A stretch of DNA of 64,000 nucleotides, taken from NCBI GenBank assembly GCA_965214335.1, contig CBDCBO010000008.1, forward strand, positions 372,001 to 436,000. The letters run 5' to 3'. Below the pieces are notes generated by a model. It did not search any database. It saw only the letters and a list, made by a program, of their open reading frames with translations, and was not told where the DNA came from. Position 1 is the stretch's first letter. Every line of letters begins with the position of its first letter. This document shows positions 34,446 through 44,750 of this stretch, piece by piece. This DNA is from Velthaea sp965214335 (GTDB lineage Bacteria; Vulcanimicrobiota; Vulcanimicrobiia; Vulcanimicrobiales; Vulcanimicrobiaceae). The position numbers and the translations under genes are program-made.

Positions 34446-36110
34446 ATGTTTGTCGACTTTAACCGGCTTACGCCTCAAGCCACCTTTGAAACCGAGATTT
34501 GCATCATCGGCAGCGGTGCGGCAGGCCTGACGGTCGCCCGTGAATTCTTCGGAACGGCGACCCGGGTCACCGTGATTGAAAGCGGCGGGCACGGGTTTGA
34601 AAGAGCTGCCGATGCGCTTAACGCCGGTCAAAGCATCGGGCTGCATTTCAACGGCCTGACCGCCGGCCGGCGCCGGCAAGTCGGCGGCGCCACAAACATT
34701 TGGGGCGGCGTGTGCGTCGAGCTCGACGACTCCGACTTTGCTTACCGTTCGTGGATTGCCGGATCGGGCTGGCCCTTCACCAAGGCGGAAGTAAGCCCGT
34801 TTTACGCGCGGGCAAGGTCGCTGTTAGCGTTGCAGGCTCAGGATCGTTTAACGAGCGACTGGCGTGATCTCGGGCAACACGTGCCGGCTTTCGATCCCGC
34901 CCGCGTGCGCTATTCAATCGCCGCGACGACACCGGTTTCCGACCTCGGCAAAGCGTTGCGCCGCGAGTTGCACGCCGCACCAAATGTTACGCTCATCGTG
35001 CACGCGACCGTCACCGAGCTGCTGACGAATGCCACGGGGACCGCCATGCAAAGCGTCGAGCTGCAGTCGGTCGAGGGCAAGCGCGGACACCTACGGGCGC
35101 GTACGTTCATTCTGTGTTGCGGAGGCATTGAGAACGCGCGCTTATTGCTGCTTTCCCGCAGCGCGCACCGCACCGGTCTGGGCAACGGATACGATTTAGT
35201 CGGCCGGCATCTCACCGATCATTCCTTGAGTTGTAGCGGCCGTATCGTACCGGCAGCGGGCCTGGCGCTGCAGCCGATGTTTCGCAGTTTGCGCCGCAAC
35301 GGTGCCAGCGTGCGACCGCGGCTCGCGTTAGCGCCCGAGCTCGCGGCCCGAGCGGGCGTCCTGAATTGCATGGCTCAAGTACATTTCGATTATCGTGAAG
35401 ACGGCGCGTTCGCAGCGGCCATGGAATTGCGCAAAGCGGTGCGCTTTCGACGCAAACCCGATAATCTGCGCCGTTCGATTCGGCGTGTTGCGCGCGACCC
35501 GTTCATTTTGGCCAAGATGGCGGTCGACCGATACCTTCGCGGCCGCCATCCCGCCGACGGCGCTTTAGAGCTGCGCCTCGAATGCATCAGCGAACAGTCG
35601 CCGAATGCCGGCAGCCGCGTCACGCTCGCGCGCGAGCGCGACCGGTTTGGGTTGCCGCAGCCGTGCGTCGATTGGCGAACCGATGATATCGAACGGCGCA
35701 CGATCGAGACCATGACCACCGCCGCGGCAGCAGAGTTCGCGCGGCTGGGGCTGGGGTCGATCGAGCCCGAATCGTGGCTGAGCGACACCCGCCGCTGGCA
35801 GGATCAGCTCGTCGACGGCTACCATCACCTGGGCACCACGCGAATGGCGGCCAGTCCGCGTCAGGGCGTCGTCGATGCCGATGGAAACGTGCACGGCGTC
35901 GCCGGACTGTACATCGCGGGTTCATCGATCTTTCCGCCGGCGGGCTATGCCAACAGCACCCTCACGATCGTCGCACTGGCGATCCGGCTCGCCGATCATC
36001 TCAAACGTACGGCGCACCGCGACTTCGCTTACTCAAGAGGATCAGCGACCACTTTCGAGTCGAATGCGGCCCGCGATGTACCGGCGCGTATGCATTTCAA
36101 CCTCGACTGA
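34446..36110 (+). CDS. GMC-family FAD-dependent oxidoreductase
   Basis: The 554-residue flavoprotein has an FAD-binding GSGAAGLTVAREF near residue 22, VIESGGHGFE, and VGGATNIWGGVCV near residue 85. The C-terminal GMC_oxred_C region reads YHHLGTTRMAASPRQGVVD and LYIAGSSIFPPAGYANSTLT, with the catalytic His in YHHLGTTRM. It oxidises an alcohol or sugar; the substrate is unknown. It stands alone between the sugar transporter and a decayed region. ATG 34446 is preferred over an earlier GTG at 34428. Confidence 0.92.
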   Translation: MFVDFNRLTPQATFETEICIIGSGAAGLTVAREFFGTATRVTVIESGGHGFERAADALNAGQSIGLHFNGLTAGRRRQVGGATNIWGGVCVELDDSDFAYRSWIAGSGWPFTKAEVSPFYARARSLLALQAQDRLTSDWRDLGQHVPAFDPARVRYSIAATTPVSDLGKALRRELHAAPNVTLIVHATVTELLTNATGTAMQSVELQSVEGKRGHLRARTFILCCGGIENARLLLLSRSAHRTGLGNGYDLVGRHLTDHSLSCSGRIVPAAGLALQPMFRSLRRNGASVRPRLALAPELAARAGVLNCMAQVHFDYREDGAFAAAMELRKAVRFRRKPDNLRRSIRRVARDPFILAKMAVDRYLRGRHPADGALELRLECISEQSPNAGSRVTLARERDRFGLPQPCVDWRTDDIERRTIETMTTAAAAEFARLGLGSIEPESWLSDTRRWQDQLVDGYHHLGTTRMAASPRQGVVDADGNVHGVAGLYIAGSSIFPPAGYANSTLTIVALAIRLADHLKRTAHRDFAYSRGSATTFESNAARDVPARMHFNLD

Positions 36111-36203
36111 AGTAGCCAGCCGCCGAAATTCTCGGCGTCATGACACGGGTTAAACGCAACGACGGCGGATCGAGCCGAAACGCCGGCCGAGCCGAGCACC
36201 ATG

Positions 36204-36815
36204 TCATGAACTGTAGCCGACGGGGGCGAAATGCGCGCGCCCGTCGGTAATCTCTCCGCCGATGCGGATGCCGACGGCTCCGGGCCGGCCCGCGACGATG
36301 AAGCACGTGGTGAGGACATGACCGAGTACGACGTTGCCACTGGGCGTCCGGGCCGTGCAGCGTGGCATCTCAACATAGCGCGCAAAGACCTGCGGCTGCC
36401 GATCGTAGCGGCCGCTGGCGCTTTCGCGCGTCGTGCCGTCGGCGCAGACAATCGCGACCGACGCACCTTCGCGGCCAAGCACGCTCTTGCGCACATAGGT
36501 CTGACCATCGTCGGGCGGATCGGCAAACGTCGGCAAAAAAACGTCACGGACCGTTTCCCGTTGCGCCGGCGTGAGAATGTCGTCGCGGGCCGCGAGGCCC
36601 CAGATCAGGACGCCCAACATTTTGGACTGGCTCACGAGTGCGCTGGCCGGGTTGAGCAGACGCAGCCGGCCGGTCCGAACGAACTCGAAGATGCGCGCCG
36701 CCGGACCGTCGAGCGCGAGGTGCTCGAGCGCGTACAGCCGGTACAGGACGTCGATGCGCCCCGCTGCGCTCCACAGACCATCGTCGCGAACGCGCAAGCT
36801 TCGCAGCGGCGTCAT
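36204..36815 (-). pseudogene. glutathionylspermidine-synthase-like ATP-grasp, C-terminal fragment
   Basis: The 203-residue open frame has RIDVLYRLYALEHLALDG, LLNPASALVSQSKMLGVLIWGL, FLPTF.DPPDDG and the diagnostic YVRKSVLGREGASVAIV, matching the C-terminal half of the GSP_synth ATP-grasp domain. The N-terminal half (about 200 residues) is missing, and its 5' side passes into a decayed copy of the adjacent propeller-like gene. It is therefore a fragment, unlikely to be active. Confidence 0.6.
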
Positions 36816-37289
36816 AACAAACAGCGGCCCCGACCGAACGCTTCAAGCGTGCCAGCCCGTTGTTGACCTCGCAGCGCCGGTAAGACTTACACGGCACCGT
36901 TTCGTCAGACCGGATAGACGTTACGCGATCGTCGCCGCACGTACCGGGTAAGCCACCCTGGGGCAGGACGGTAAAGACGCCGGTGCGCTGAGCACTACGA
37001 GTATCCGTCGCGAGTGAACCTCGATTGGCAAGCGGCCCCATCACGGGCCTCAACGAATTAATTTGCAATCCGTTTGGCGTCGAGGATGGTCACTTCGTTC
37101 TTTATACTTTGCGCGGCGTAGAGCGCAGGCGTTTCACTCGGAACAAAACCAACACCAGACCTACTGGCTGCAGTTGTGAAAACGGCAATACCGCAGAGTT
37201 CGATTGGTTGCCGATGGTTGAGACGAGCAATGCCGACAACAGTAGTACGATGGTGCGAATTGCCAACCGGCGCGCGAACATTGCGTCAC
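36800..37289 (-). pseudogene. decayed duplicate of the propeller-like gene at 37536-38567
   Basis: Base-level similarity to the intact neighbour is clear: the start region (GTGACGCAA at 37289), the VKNEVIILDAK segment, PVMGPLANRGSLATD, and GVFTVLPQGGLPGTCGDDRVTS against GVFAIMSVGCLPGACGDDRVTF. It has frameshifts, an internal stop and a deletion of about 50 codons. Its 3' end fuses into the ATP-grasp fragment near 36800. It is a non-functional tandem copy. Confidence 0.8.
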
Positions 37290-37535
37290 GAAAGTTTTCT
37301 TGCGTTCCGACGCGTCAAGCGAAGTTGCGAGGCGAATGGCTTGGGCTCGAAGCAGAGACCCAAAGTCCGGCCTATGCAGACCGTCCAAAACGGGTCATAC
37401 CCAAAGTCGGGGGCGGGACCCGGGCGCACGTCGTCGATAAACGGCCAATGCAGATCGACGAACGAGTCCGCTGAACCGGAAGGTCCGCTAATTTCGCATC
37501 ACCCGACCCGAACGCGCGTGCGCTGCGCGGCCGTG

Positions 37536-38567
37536 CTACGGTACCAGCGGCGGGAATACGGCCACGCCAACCGCATTATTCACCGGATCGTGCTGGATCG
37601 ACGCTCCACCGGCGGGATAATTGTAGAGGCCCAGCTTGGGTGTGATGGCGCTCGCCCACAGATGCCGGCCGTCGCTCGACAGCGCCTGAAAGATCGGCCC
37701 GTACGCGCTGCGGACGAGCAGCTTCGTGACGGCAATCGGAGGACCGAAAAATCCGCCCTTGGGGTGCGCGTAGGTATAGACTGGGCCGGCTCCGTTGGTG
37801 CGTGCCTGTACGACAAGGTTATCGTCCGCATTGAACGCGACTTCGGTGCCGAATTGGCCCGGGCTATCTGGGAATCTCTCGAGCTGCGACTGGCCGCCCG
37901 CGCATTCACCGCTAAACGAAGCGATCGCCGATCGTTGCGAATACAGCAGCGACGTCATGACGAAAAGCGTCCCTGACCGATCGAACGATCCAACCGTGTC
38001 AAGGCCGTTCGCTCGTCGCGGCTCAAACAAGAAATTACACGGCTTCGTCTCGCCATGTCGAAAAAACGTTACGCGATCGTCGCCGCAAGCACCGGGTAGG
38101 CACCCGACGGACATAATGGCAAACACTCCGGTGCGCGCGTCAACGGCAACGCCGATGACGATTTGGTTCGCCGCGTTGATGCGAACGATGGTCGGTTTAC
38201 CGCTGTACGGCGGCGCATAGATGTCGATCGTGTTTCCGTAACCGTTGAGCGGAACGACGTAGACGTTGCCCGCCATATCCGTCGCCAGCGGACCGAGATT
38301 CCCAAGCGGCCCGATGACCGGCTTGAACGAACCGATCTGCGAGCCTTTGGCGTCAAGGATGATGACTTCGTTCTTCACGATCTGCGCGGCGAAGAGCGCC
38401 GGCGTTCCGCTTGCCGCGATCCCGGCACGAGACTGGATCGTCGCCATATGAGCGAACGGCAGGACCGCGGAGTTCGACTGATGGGCGATCGTTGAAACGA
38501 GTAATGTCGCTAAGAGCAGTATCACGATGCTACGAATCGGCAAACCGGCGCGTGGACGTTGCGTCAC
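37536..38567 (-). CDS. secreted beta-propeller-like protein (NHL/SMP-30-like)
   Basis: The 343-residue protein has an N-terminal membrane/signal helix (RSIVILLLATLLVSTIAH) and repeating blades such as GPLATDMAGNVYVVPLNGYG, VGVAVDARTGVFAIMS and GSFDRSGTLFVMTS. The D-x-x-G-N/T-L/V-x-V pattern is that of NHL or SMP-30-like propellers. No enzymatic residues were identified. It starts at GTG 38567. A decayed copy lies immediately downstream. Confidence 0.75.
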   Translation of the reverse strand: MTQRPRAGLPIRSIVILLLATLLVSTIAHQSNSAVLPFAHMATIQSRAGIAASGTPALFAAQIVKNEVIILDAKGSQIGSFKPVIGPLGNLGPLATDMAGNVYVVPLNGYGNTIDIYAPPYSGKPTIVRINAANQIVIGVAVDARTGVFAIMSVGCLPGACGDDRVTFFRHGETKPCNFLFEPRRANGLDTVGSFDRSGTLFVMTSLLYSQRSAIASFSGECAGGQSQLERFPDSPGQFGTEVAFNADDNLVVQARTNGAGPVYTYAHPKGGFFGPPIAVTKLLVRSAYGPIFQALSSDGRHLWASAITPKLGLYNYPAGGASIQHDPVNNAVGVAVFPPLVP

Positions 38568-38821
38568 AGATCTTCTGCTTTCAGGAACCTCGAGCGATTT
38601 CTAGATTTCAAGAATAGCGCGCAAAGCGCGCCGAACGAGCGCACCCGAGCGGTTCGCCCGGCGACGACCAATTTGGTCGATGTCCCGCTCGGCGACGCAA
38701 GAGTACTCGTGCGGGTCGTTACTCGTAAGGGCAAACCTACCTCGTCACTGCTGCACGCTGCACACGACGGACTGTGCCGTTCGTTCCTCCTTGCCTGCGC
38801 TCACGCCGTGCTTGCACCGGT

Positions 38822-39715
38822 ATGCTGTCTTGTGCCTTCTCTTCGGCGATGCTCGGCATCGACGGCTATGTCGTGCGCGTCGAGACCGACTCGTCGCCCG
38901 GCGTTCCGGCGTTTGCCATTATCGGCTTGCCCGACCGCGCGCTCAAAGAGTCGCGCGAACGCGTACGTACGCGTGGCGAACGTCAATTCCGGGTTTGGCT
39001 TTTGCCGGGCCGGCTACTTGCAAATTCACCTCCGGCAGGTGCAACCGATCAACGCAACAGCACTTCTAGCGTACGAGCAAAAGTACGATATGACAGGGTT
39101 TCATGGTCTACCATTTAGTCGTCGCGCGAATACCGTAAGATTGCGCTCGCGTAGCTTGCAACGGACGAACAAGTCGAGGTACAAACCTTGCGCGACTATT
39201 TGACCTTAGGTGACTTGCGCTAGCCGCCAGCGTGCAGAGTGTTCCCGGTTTGCTACCGATGATGATTGCAGCGAAAACCGCCGCGTTCGTCCGCGTTATC
39301 GTGCCGACCGACAACTCGACGAAGCCGCACTCATCGACGGGCTCAACGTCTATGCCGTGCCGACGCTGGCGGATCCCGTCGCGGTGATTCTCGGTCAGGG
39401 TGCCAAGTTTTAACATCGGGCTGCTCGCGCCGCAGCCGCACCTCGGGCAACGTCGCTGGTCAGCGGTGATTTCTGCGCAATCCGCGGTCAGCGGTCGCCA
39501 AGCGTGCCTTGCAGATCGCGGCTGCCGGCGGTCATAACGCGGTGCTCGTTGATCCGCTCGGCTGCGGCAAAACGATGCTCGCCCTGCGGCTAGCCTTGAT
39601 ACTGCCGCCGATGTCATTCGCGGAGTCACTCGACGAGACGGAAATGTATAGCGAGGCGGGCGCGTTAGGTAGCCGTCCGCACCATGTCGGCGCGCGACCA
39701 TGTATCTCCGGTTCC
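38822..39715 (+). pseudogene. decayed duplicate of comM
   Basis: It begins with an ATG and 120 bases nearly identical to the intact comM at 41199 (SCAFSSAMLGIDGYVVRVET), then loses frame. Later blocks again match: SVPGLLPMMIAAKTAAFVRV, GLNVYAVPTLADPVAVILGQ and a Walker A changed to LVDPLGCGKTML. Several stops and indels break it. Similarity also includes some 60 bases upstream of the start. Downstream to 39875 no gene is seen. Confidence 0.88.
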
Positions 39716-39875
39716 ATTCGATCTGCACCTCGCCGCTCAGCGCAAACGCTCTGCGCATCACGACTTTGTTACTCACGAGGATCGGCGATCACGGCGTCTC
39801 GATCTCCGTACAGTATAACGCACGCAGGGCAGCCTTGATTGATAGGTAAAATCCGGGTCACCCTACGGAGGTGCC

Positions 39876-41018
39876 ATGGTGACTGCCAGCTGCTCGTTGC
39901 GCGTCTTAACATTCGCACTTACTTGTTGCGTGATTGCGTTTACAGCTATTCCCGCGTCGAGCGGCACGGTAGATCAGGTAGCGGCCCTTCACGAGTCAAC
40001 ACTTTTTGCATTCCCCGACGCGGCGCACGGAGAGGATCCTCAGTCGCCGTTCGCCCGGGACGCGCAGGGAAACATTTATGGCGCAACTCATAAGGGCGGG
40101 CCGGCGGGAGCCGGTGTGGTCTTTGAGCTGACGCCAAACGCGCGCGGATTTTCCGAAACTATCCTCTATAGCTTTAGCGGTTCCGGTGAAGTGGGCATTG
40201 AACCGGGCCCCTTATCGATTGATGCGGCAGGCAACCTATGGGGCATGACGAGGAAGGGCATTTTTGAACTTACGCACGAGACCGGTGGCGCTTGGCATGC
40301 AAAACTGATCGTTGCATGTAGCACGTTCGGGATGCCGTTAACGCTCGCGGGCGGAGCCGTCTACGGCGCGTGCGCTTACAGCGGGGAGCTCGTAAAACTA
40401 ACGCGCGCCGGCAGCGCGTTCCACGAAACCACGCTGCACCGATTCGGGGCAAACTCTAACCTGTACCCCAACGGCGGACTGATTGTCGATAATAACGGCG
40501 ACGTGTTCGGCACATCATGGGGTTCAGGCGCAGGTTGTTGCGCGAATGCGGGTCCGATGTACGAACTCACCCGGTCCGGCTCGCGCTATCACTTCGCGAA
40601 TCTTTTCTATAGCGGAACATTTTACGGACCGCTGATTGACGGCAACGGGGCAATCTACACAATGGAATTCTATCCCGGCGCCGCCGGCGTCGGCGACATT
40701 CTCAAAGCACTGCCGGGCCCTACGGGATACGATTTAACCTATCCGGACAATAGCGTCGGCAAGGGTACGGGCACGCCTATCATGACAAGTTCCGGAGCAC
40801 TGTACTTCGGCAACGGAAGCCTCGTTGAGAAACTCACGCCGGGGCACACCGGCTACATGCTAAGCGTTGCTTACCGTTTCCCCACTCCGGTGCGGCTGAA
40901 CCAGCTGACCATCGATGCGGCCGGCAACATCTTCGGTGGGACGGCCAACGACGGCGTTGCTAAGTGCGGACGCAGCGGACGTAGTGGATGTGGCACGATT
41001 TTCGAGTTAACGCCCTAA
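39876..41018 (+). CDS. secreted GloVer/HAF-repeat protein
   Basis: The 380-residue secreted protein has a signal helix (RVLTFALTCCVIAFTAIPASS) and repeats of the type DAQGNIYGATHKGGPAGAGVVFELTP, each with the GT.FELTP end. These are choice-of-anchor GloVer-type tandem repeats found on bacterial surfaces and probably form a propeller. It ends with GRSGCGTIFELTP, the last repeat. It lies exactly between the decayed and intact comM copies and may have arrived with the rearrangement. Confidence 0.85.
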   Translation: MVTASCSLRVLTFALTCCVIAFTAIPASSGTVDQVAALHESTLFAFPDAAHGEDPQSPFARDAQGNIYGATHKGGPAGAGVVFELTPNARGFSETILYSFSGSGEVGIEPGPLSIDAAGNLWGMTRKGIFELTHETGGAWHAKLIVACSTFGMPLTLAGGAVYGACAYSGELVKLTRAGSAFHETTLHRFGANSNLYPNGGLIVDNNGDVFGTSWGSGAGCCANAGPMYELTRSGSRYHFANLFYSGTFYGPLIDGNGAIYTMEFYPGAAGVGDILKALPGPTGYDLTYPDNSVGKGTGTPIMTSSGALYFGNGSLVEKLTPGHTGYMLSVAYRFPTPVRLNQLTIDAAGNIFGGTANDGVAKCGRSGRSGCGTIFELTP

Positions 41019-41198
41019 CGATCGTCCGGCCGATCCGGTAGCAGCTTGAGCTCGTGCAGGCGCGGAATTATAGCTGCAACAAGAGCGATGGGCAGTGCTG
41101 CGCGTTCGGCGCGTGCCTCGTCTTTGCGATATTGGCCGCACCGAATCATTGCGTTCGTTTCCACTTGCCTGCGCGCAAAGCGGCGTGATCGCAGCAAT

Positions 41199-42737
41199 GT
41201 GCTGTCTTGTGCATTCTCTTCGGCGATGCTGGGCATCGACGGCTATGTCGTGCGCGTCGAGACCGACTCGTCACCCGGCGTTCCGGCGTTTGCCATCATC
41301 GGCTTGCCCGACCGCGCGCTCAACGAGTCGCGCGAACGCGTACGCGCGGCGATCATCAATTCCGGATTCGGCTTTCCGCCGGGCCGGCTGCTCGTTAATT
41401 TAGCTCCGGCCGATATTCGCAAAGAAGGCCCGGGCTTCGATCTGCCGATCGCGCTCGCGCTGCTCGCAACCGACGAACAAGTCGAGGCCCAATCATTACG
41501 CGACTATCTGACGTTAGGTGAACTTGCGCTCGACGGCAGCGTGCAAAGTGTTCCGGGTTTGCTTGCGATGATGATTGCCGCGAAGTCGGCCGGGTTCGTC
41601 CGCGTCATTGTGCCGACCGCCAACGCCGACGAAGCCGCGCTCATCGACGGGCTCGACATCTATGCCGTGCCGACGCTGGCGGATGCCGTCGCGGTGGTTC
41701 TCGGTCATGGCGCCAAATTTCGCCATCGAGCCGCTCGCGCCGCCGCCGCACCTCCGGCAGCGTCGGTCAGCGGCGATTTCTGCGAAGTCCGCGGTCAGCG
41801 GGTCGCGAAGCGCGCATTGGAGATCGCGGCTGCCGGCGGTCATAACGCGGTGCTTGTTGGTCCGCCCGGCTGCGGCAAAACAATGCTCGCCCGGCGGGTA
41901 CCGTCGATTCTGCCACCGATGTCACTCGCGGAGTCACTCGACGTAACGAAGATTTATAGCGTGGCCGGCGCGTTAGGCAGCCGTCCGCACATTGTCGGGA
42001 CCCGACCATTCCGCTCGCCGCATCACACGATTTCGCACATCGCGCTCGTCGGCGGTGGCGCTCGGCCCAAGCCGGGCGAAATCTCACTCGCGCAGCACGG
42101 CGTTCTGTACCTCGACGAGCTAGCCGAGTTTTCACGCAACGCACTCGAGGTGATGCGTCAACCGCTCGAAGAAGGCGCGATCACCATTTCGCGCGCGGCC
42201 GGCACCGTAACCTATCCGGCGCGCTTCATGCTCGTCGCGTCGATGAACCCCTGTCCGTGCGGTTACCGCGGCTCGCGCACCAACGACTGCCGCTGCGATG
42301 ACGCAACGGTTGCGAAATACGTAGCAAAACTCTCAGGACCGCTGCTCGACCGGATCGATCTGCACGTCGGCGTGGGCCGCATCTCGTTCGAGGAACTCGT
42401 CGACGGCGAGCCGGTGGAGTCGTCGCAGACGATTCGGTCGCGGGTCGAGCGGGCGCGCGACCGACAGCGCGAGCGCCTGGCCGGAAACGGTATCGCGTGC
42501 AACGCGGAAATCTCAGCGGCCGACGTGCGTGCGGTCTGCGCGCTTGACGGCGAATCGATGACGTTGCTGCAAGCCGCGATGGCACGTGGATCGGTCAGTG
42601 CCCGCGCGTTCGATCGGATCGCCCGCGTCGCCCGCACCATCGCCGATCTGGCCGGTGACATCAGCATTCGCCGCTCGCACGTGGCCGAAGCGCTGCTCTA
42701 TCGTTCGATCGACCGCGTACCGCGCAACGCAGCATAG
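41199..42737 (+). CDS. comM: YifB/ComM Mg-chelatase-like AAA+ ATPase
   Basis: The 512-residue ComM is a hexameric branch-migration helicase used in natural transformation. It shows the ChlI N-terminal domain (SSAMLGIDGYVVRVETDSSP, GLPDRALNESRERVRAAI), Walker A VGPPGCGKTMLARR near residue 215, RPFRSPHHTISHIALVGGG, Walker B GVLYLDELAEF, ASMNPCPCGYRG and the C-terminal TIADLAGD. It starts at GTG 41199, where the decayed copy has ATG. DprA in the same window (59985) suggests transformation genes are retained. Confidence 0.95.
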   Translation: MLSCAFSSAMLGIDGYVVRVETDSSPGVPAFAIIGLPDRALNESRERVRAAIINSGFGFPPGRLLVNLAPADIRKEGPGFDLPIALALLATDEQVEAQSLRDYLTLGELALDGSVQSVPGLLAMMIAAKSAGFVRVIVPTANADEAALIDGLDIYAVPTLADAVAVVLGHGAKFRHRAARAAAAPPAASVSGDFCEVRGQRVAKRALEIAAAGGHNAVLVGPPGCGKTMLARRVPSILPPMSLAESLDVTKIYSVAGALGSRPHIVGTRPFRSPHHTISHIALVGGGARPKPGEISLAQHGVLYLDELAEFSRNALEVMRQPLEEGAITISRAAGTVTYPARFMLVASMNPCPCGYRGSRTNDCRCDDATVAKYVAKLSGPLLDRIDLHVGVGRISFEELVDGEPVESSQTIRSRVERARDRQRERLAGNGIACNAEISAADVRAVCALDGESMTLLQAAMARGSVSARAFDRIARVARTIADLAGDISIRRSHVAEALLYRSIDRVPRNAA

Positions 42738-42761
42738 TACCGGCATGCCGTGACGGCGGCG

Positions 42762-43388
42762 TTAGGGAGACGTGGAAATCGCGATGGTCTGGTGCACGTA
42801 CAGGCCCCGCTCGAGCGCATCGATGCACACGGCGGCAACATCCGCGCGCGCTACGCGGGTTAGCTTCCGTGAACCAGCGGCGTCGACGAACGCTTTACCT
42901 GAGGCGGGACCGTCGGTGAGACCGAGCGGTTGTGCGATCGTCCACTCGGTGCTCGATGCACGCACCTCGCGTTCCTGAATTTCCTTATCGGCCATCACGC
43001 CTTTGAGCAGTGTTGCGGCCACCACGTTGAACGGGAACGGCCGCCGGTCGCGGGTTGGACCGATACCGTACGACGACACGACGGCGATGCGCCGCAGGCC
43101 GGCGGCGTTCATCGCAGCGAGAATCAAGCGCGTCCCGCGCGAGCAGATATCGACCTCACCACGCGTGGACGGTCCGGTTCCGAGCGCAACGAGTACGGCA
43201 TCGGCACCGGTCAAAGCCTGCGCGATAACACCGCCGTCGAGCACGTTGCCCACGATCGCCTCGCCAGATTGGCGGGCGTTCGCGCCGGCGCTACGCGCGA
43301 CCGTCGTCACCCGGTGGCCGCGCTTGGCAGCATCCTGCGCGGCCGCAAAGCCGACGCCGCGCGAGGCACCAAAAATTGTGATATTCAT
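42762..43388 (-). CDS. NAD(P)-binding atypical SDR (NmrA-like)
   Basis: The 208-residue Rossmann protein has GASRGVGFAAAQDAAKRGH at residues 7-25, ALGTGPSTRGEVDICSRGT and VVSSYGIGPTRDRRPF. It lacks the YxxxK catalytic pair of classical SDRs, as in NAD(P)H-binding atypical SDRs that act as sensors or epimerases. Starts at ATG 43388 (MNITIFGASRG). It is convergent with comM and downstream of the MFS gene on the same strand. Confidence 0.85.
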   Translation of the reverse strand: MNITIFGASRGVGFAAAQDAAKRGHRVTTVARSAGANARQSGEAIVGNVLDGGVIAQALTGADAVLVALGTGPSTRGEVDICSRGTRLILAAMNAAGLRRIAVVSSYGIGPTRDRRPFPFNVVAATLLKGVMADKEIQEREVRASSTEWTIAQPLGLTDGPASGKAFVDAAGSRKLTRVARADVAAVCIDALERGLYVHQTIAISTSP

Positions 43389-43436
43389 CGTCGAGAAGGT
43401 ACGCGACGCGACCTTAGCCGACATGCTGCGCACGTA

Positions 43437-44663
43437 TCAGCGTTCGATTGCGCGCGCCGAAGCCGGCTCAGTCAGCCAATACACGAATGCCGCCAGCGGC
43501 AGCGCCACACCCAGAGCAGCGATGCCCGCCCAGCCGGCCCGGCCATAGAGCAACCCCGCCAGCGCGGAGCCGGCGGCGCCGCCGACAAAGAATGTCGCGA
43601 TATAAAGTGTATTGATGCGGCTGCGTTCGGCCGGATTGAGCGCGTACACGGCACGTTGACCGAGCACTAACGTCGCTTGCACCGCACAATCGAGACAAAT
43701 CGCGCCGGCGACGAGTGCCACGATTTGGGTATGCAGGAATGTCAATCCGAAGCCGGCTGCGGCGACGAGGAACGCCGCGCCGGTGGCCATGCGGTCGTGA
43801 CCGCTATCGCCTAACCGGCCCGCGATCGGCGCAAAAAATGCGCCCATGGCGCCGGCGAGTGCGAAGATGCCGATTGCCGTTTGCGAATAGTGAAACGGCG
43901 CATTGGAAAGCAGAAACGTACTGCCGGTCCAAAATAAACTGAACGTACCGAACATCGCCGACTGATAGGCCGCGCGCCGGCGCAGAATCGGCTCGCCGCG
44001 GTAAATGCCCGCGAGCGAACCCAGCAGAGCCCGATACCCGAGCGCAAAGCTGGGCCGGCGGTCCGGCAGCACTCGCCACAAGACGCCGACCGTGGCTACC
44101 GAGAGCAGCGCGGCGATACCATAAACGGCGCGCCAGCCCAGCGCGCCGGATAAAACGCCCGACGCCGCCCGCGCGAGAAGAATTCCGGCCAGCAGTCCGC
44201 TCATCACTTGGCCGACGACCCGTCCGCGTGTTTCGGGCGGTGCTAAGTGCGCTGCCAGCGGCACCAATATTTGAGCCACCACCGACGTGACGCCGATCGC
44301 AAGCGACGCTGCGATGAATGCGCCGAACGAACCGGCGAACGCGGCGGCTACGAGCGCCAGCACCGCAGCGCCCATAACGATCGCGATCAACCGCCGATTC
44401 TCGAGCAGATCGCCCAATGGGGCCACCAGCAGTAGACCCGCCGCGTAACCGAGCTGGGTGATCGTGACGATCAAGCCCGCGATCGATTCGTCGACATGAA
44501 AATCAGCGCCGATCGTTTCGAGCAACGGTTGTGCGTAATAGAGACTCGCGACGGCCAGCCCGCAAGCCACTGCGAAAACAACGATCAGGCCGGCTGAAAG
44601 CGGTTGCGACGCCGGCTCGTGGGCGCTGATGACGTCAGCTGTCGGCGCGTCGTTCACCGGCAT
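43437..44663 (-). CDS. MFS transporter
   Basis: The approximately 408-residue permease has 12 predicted helices: SAGLIVVFAVACGLAVASLYY, then ITQLGYAAGLLLVAPLGDLLENRR (the MFS motif A region), and APPETRGRVVGQVMSGLLAGI. It belongs to the YnfM/sugar-efflux-like group exporting small molecules. ATG 44663 begins MPVNDAPTAD; the longer frame has no support. It may be cotranscribed with the SDR downstream (48 bases). Confidence 0.9.
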   Translation of the reverse strand: MPVNDAPTADVISAHEPASQPLSAGLIVVFAVACGLAVASLYYAQPLLETIGADFHVDESIAGLIVTITQLGYAAGLLLVAPLGDLLENRRLIAIVMGAAVLALVAAAFAGSFGAFIAASLAIGVTSVVAQILVPLAAHLAPPETRGRVVGQVMSGLLAGILLARAASGVLSGALGWRAVYGIAALLSVATVGVLWRVLPDRRPSFALGYRALLGSLAGIYRGEPILRRRAAYQSAMFGTFSLFWTGSTFLLSNAPFHYSQTAIGIFALAGAMGAFFAPIAGRLGDSGHDRMATGAAFLVAAAGFGLTFLHTQIVALVAGAICLDCAVQATLVLGQRAVYALNPAERSRINTLYIATFFVGGAAGSALAGLLYGRAGWAGIAALGVALPLAAFVYWLTEPASARAIER

Positions 44664-44750
44664 GCCGTCAGGTGTGCCAACCGGCGCTACGTGCCGTGCA
44701 GTGGAATCTCGGCGGCGCGAGAAATCGCCCCGCACTCTGGGCTCGAAGCG

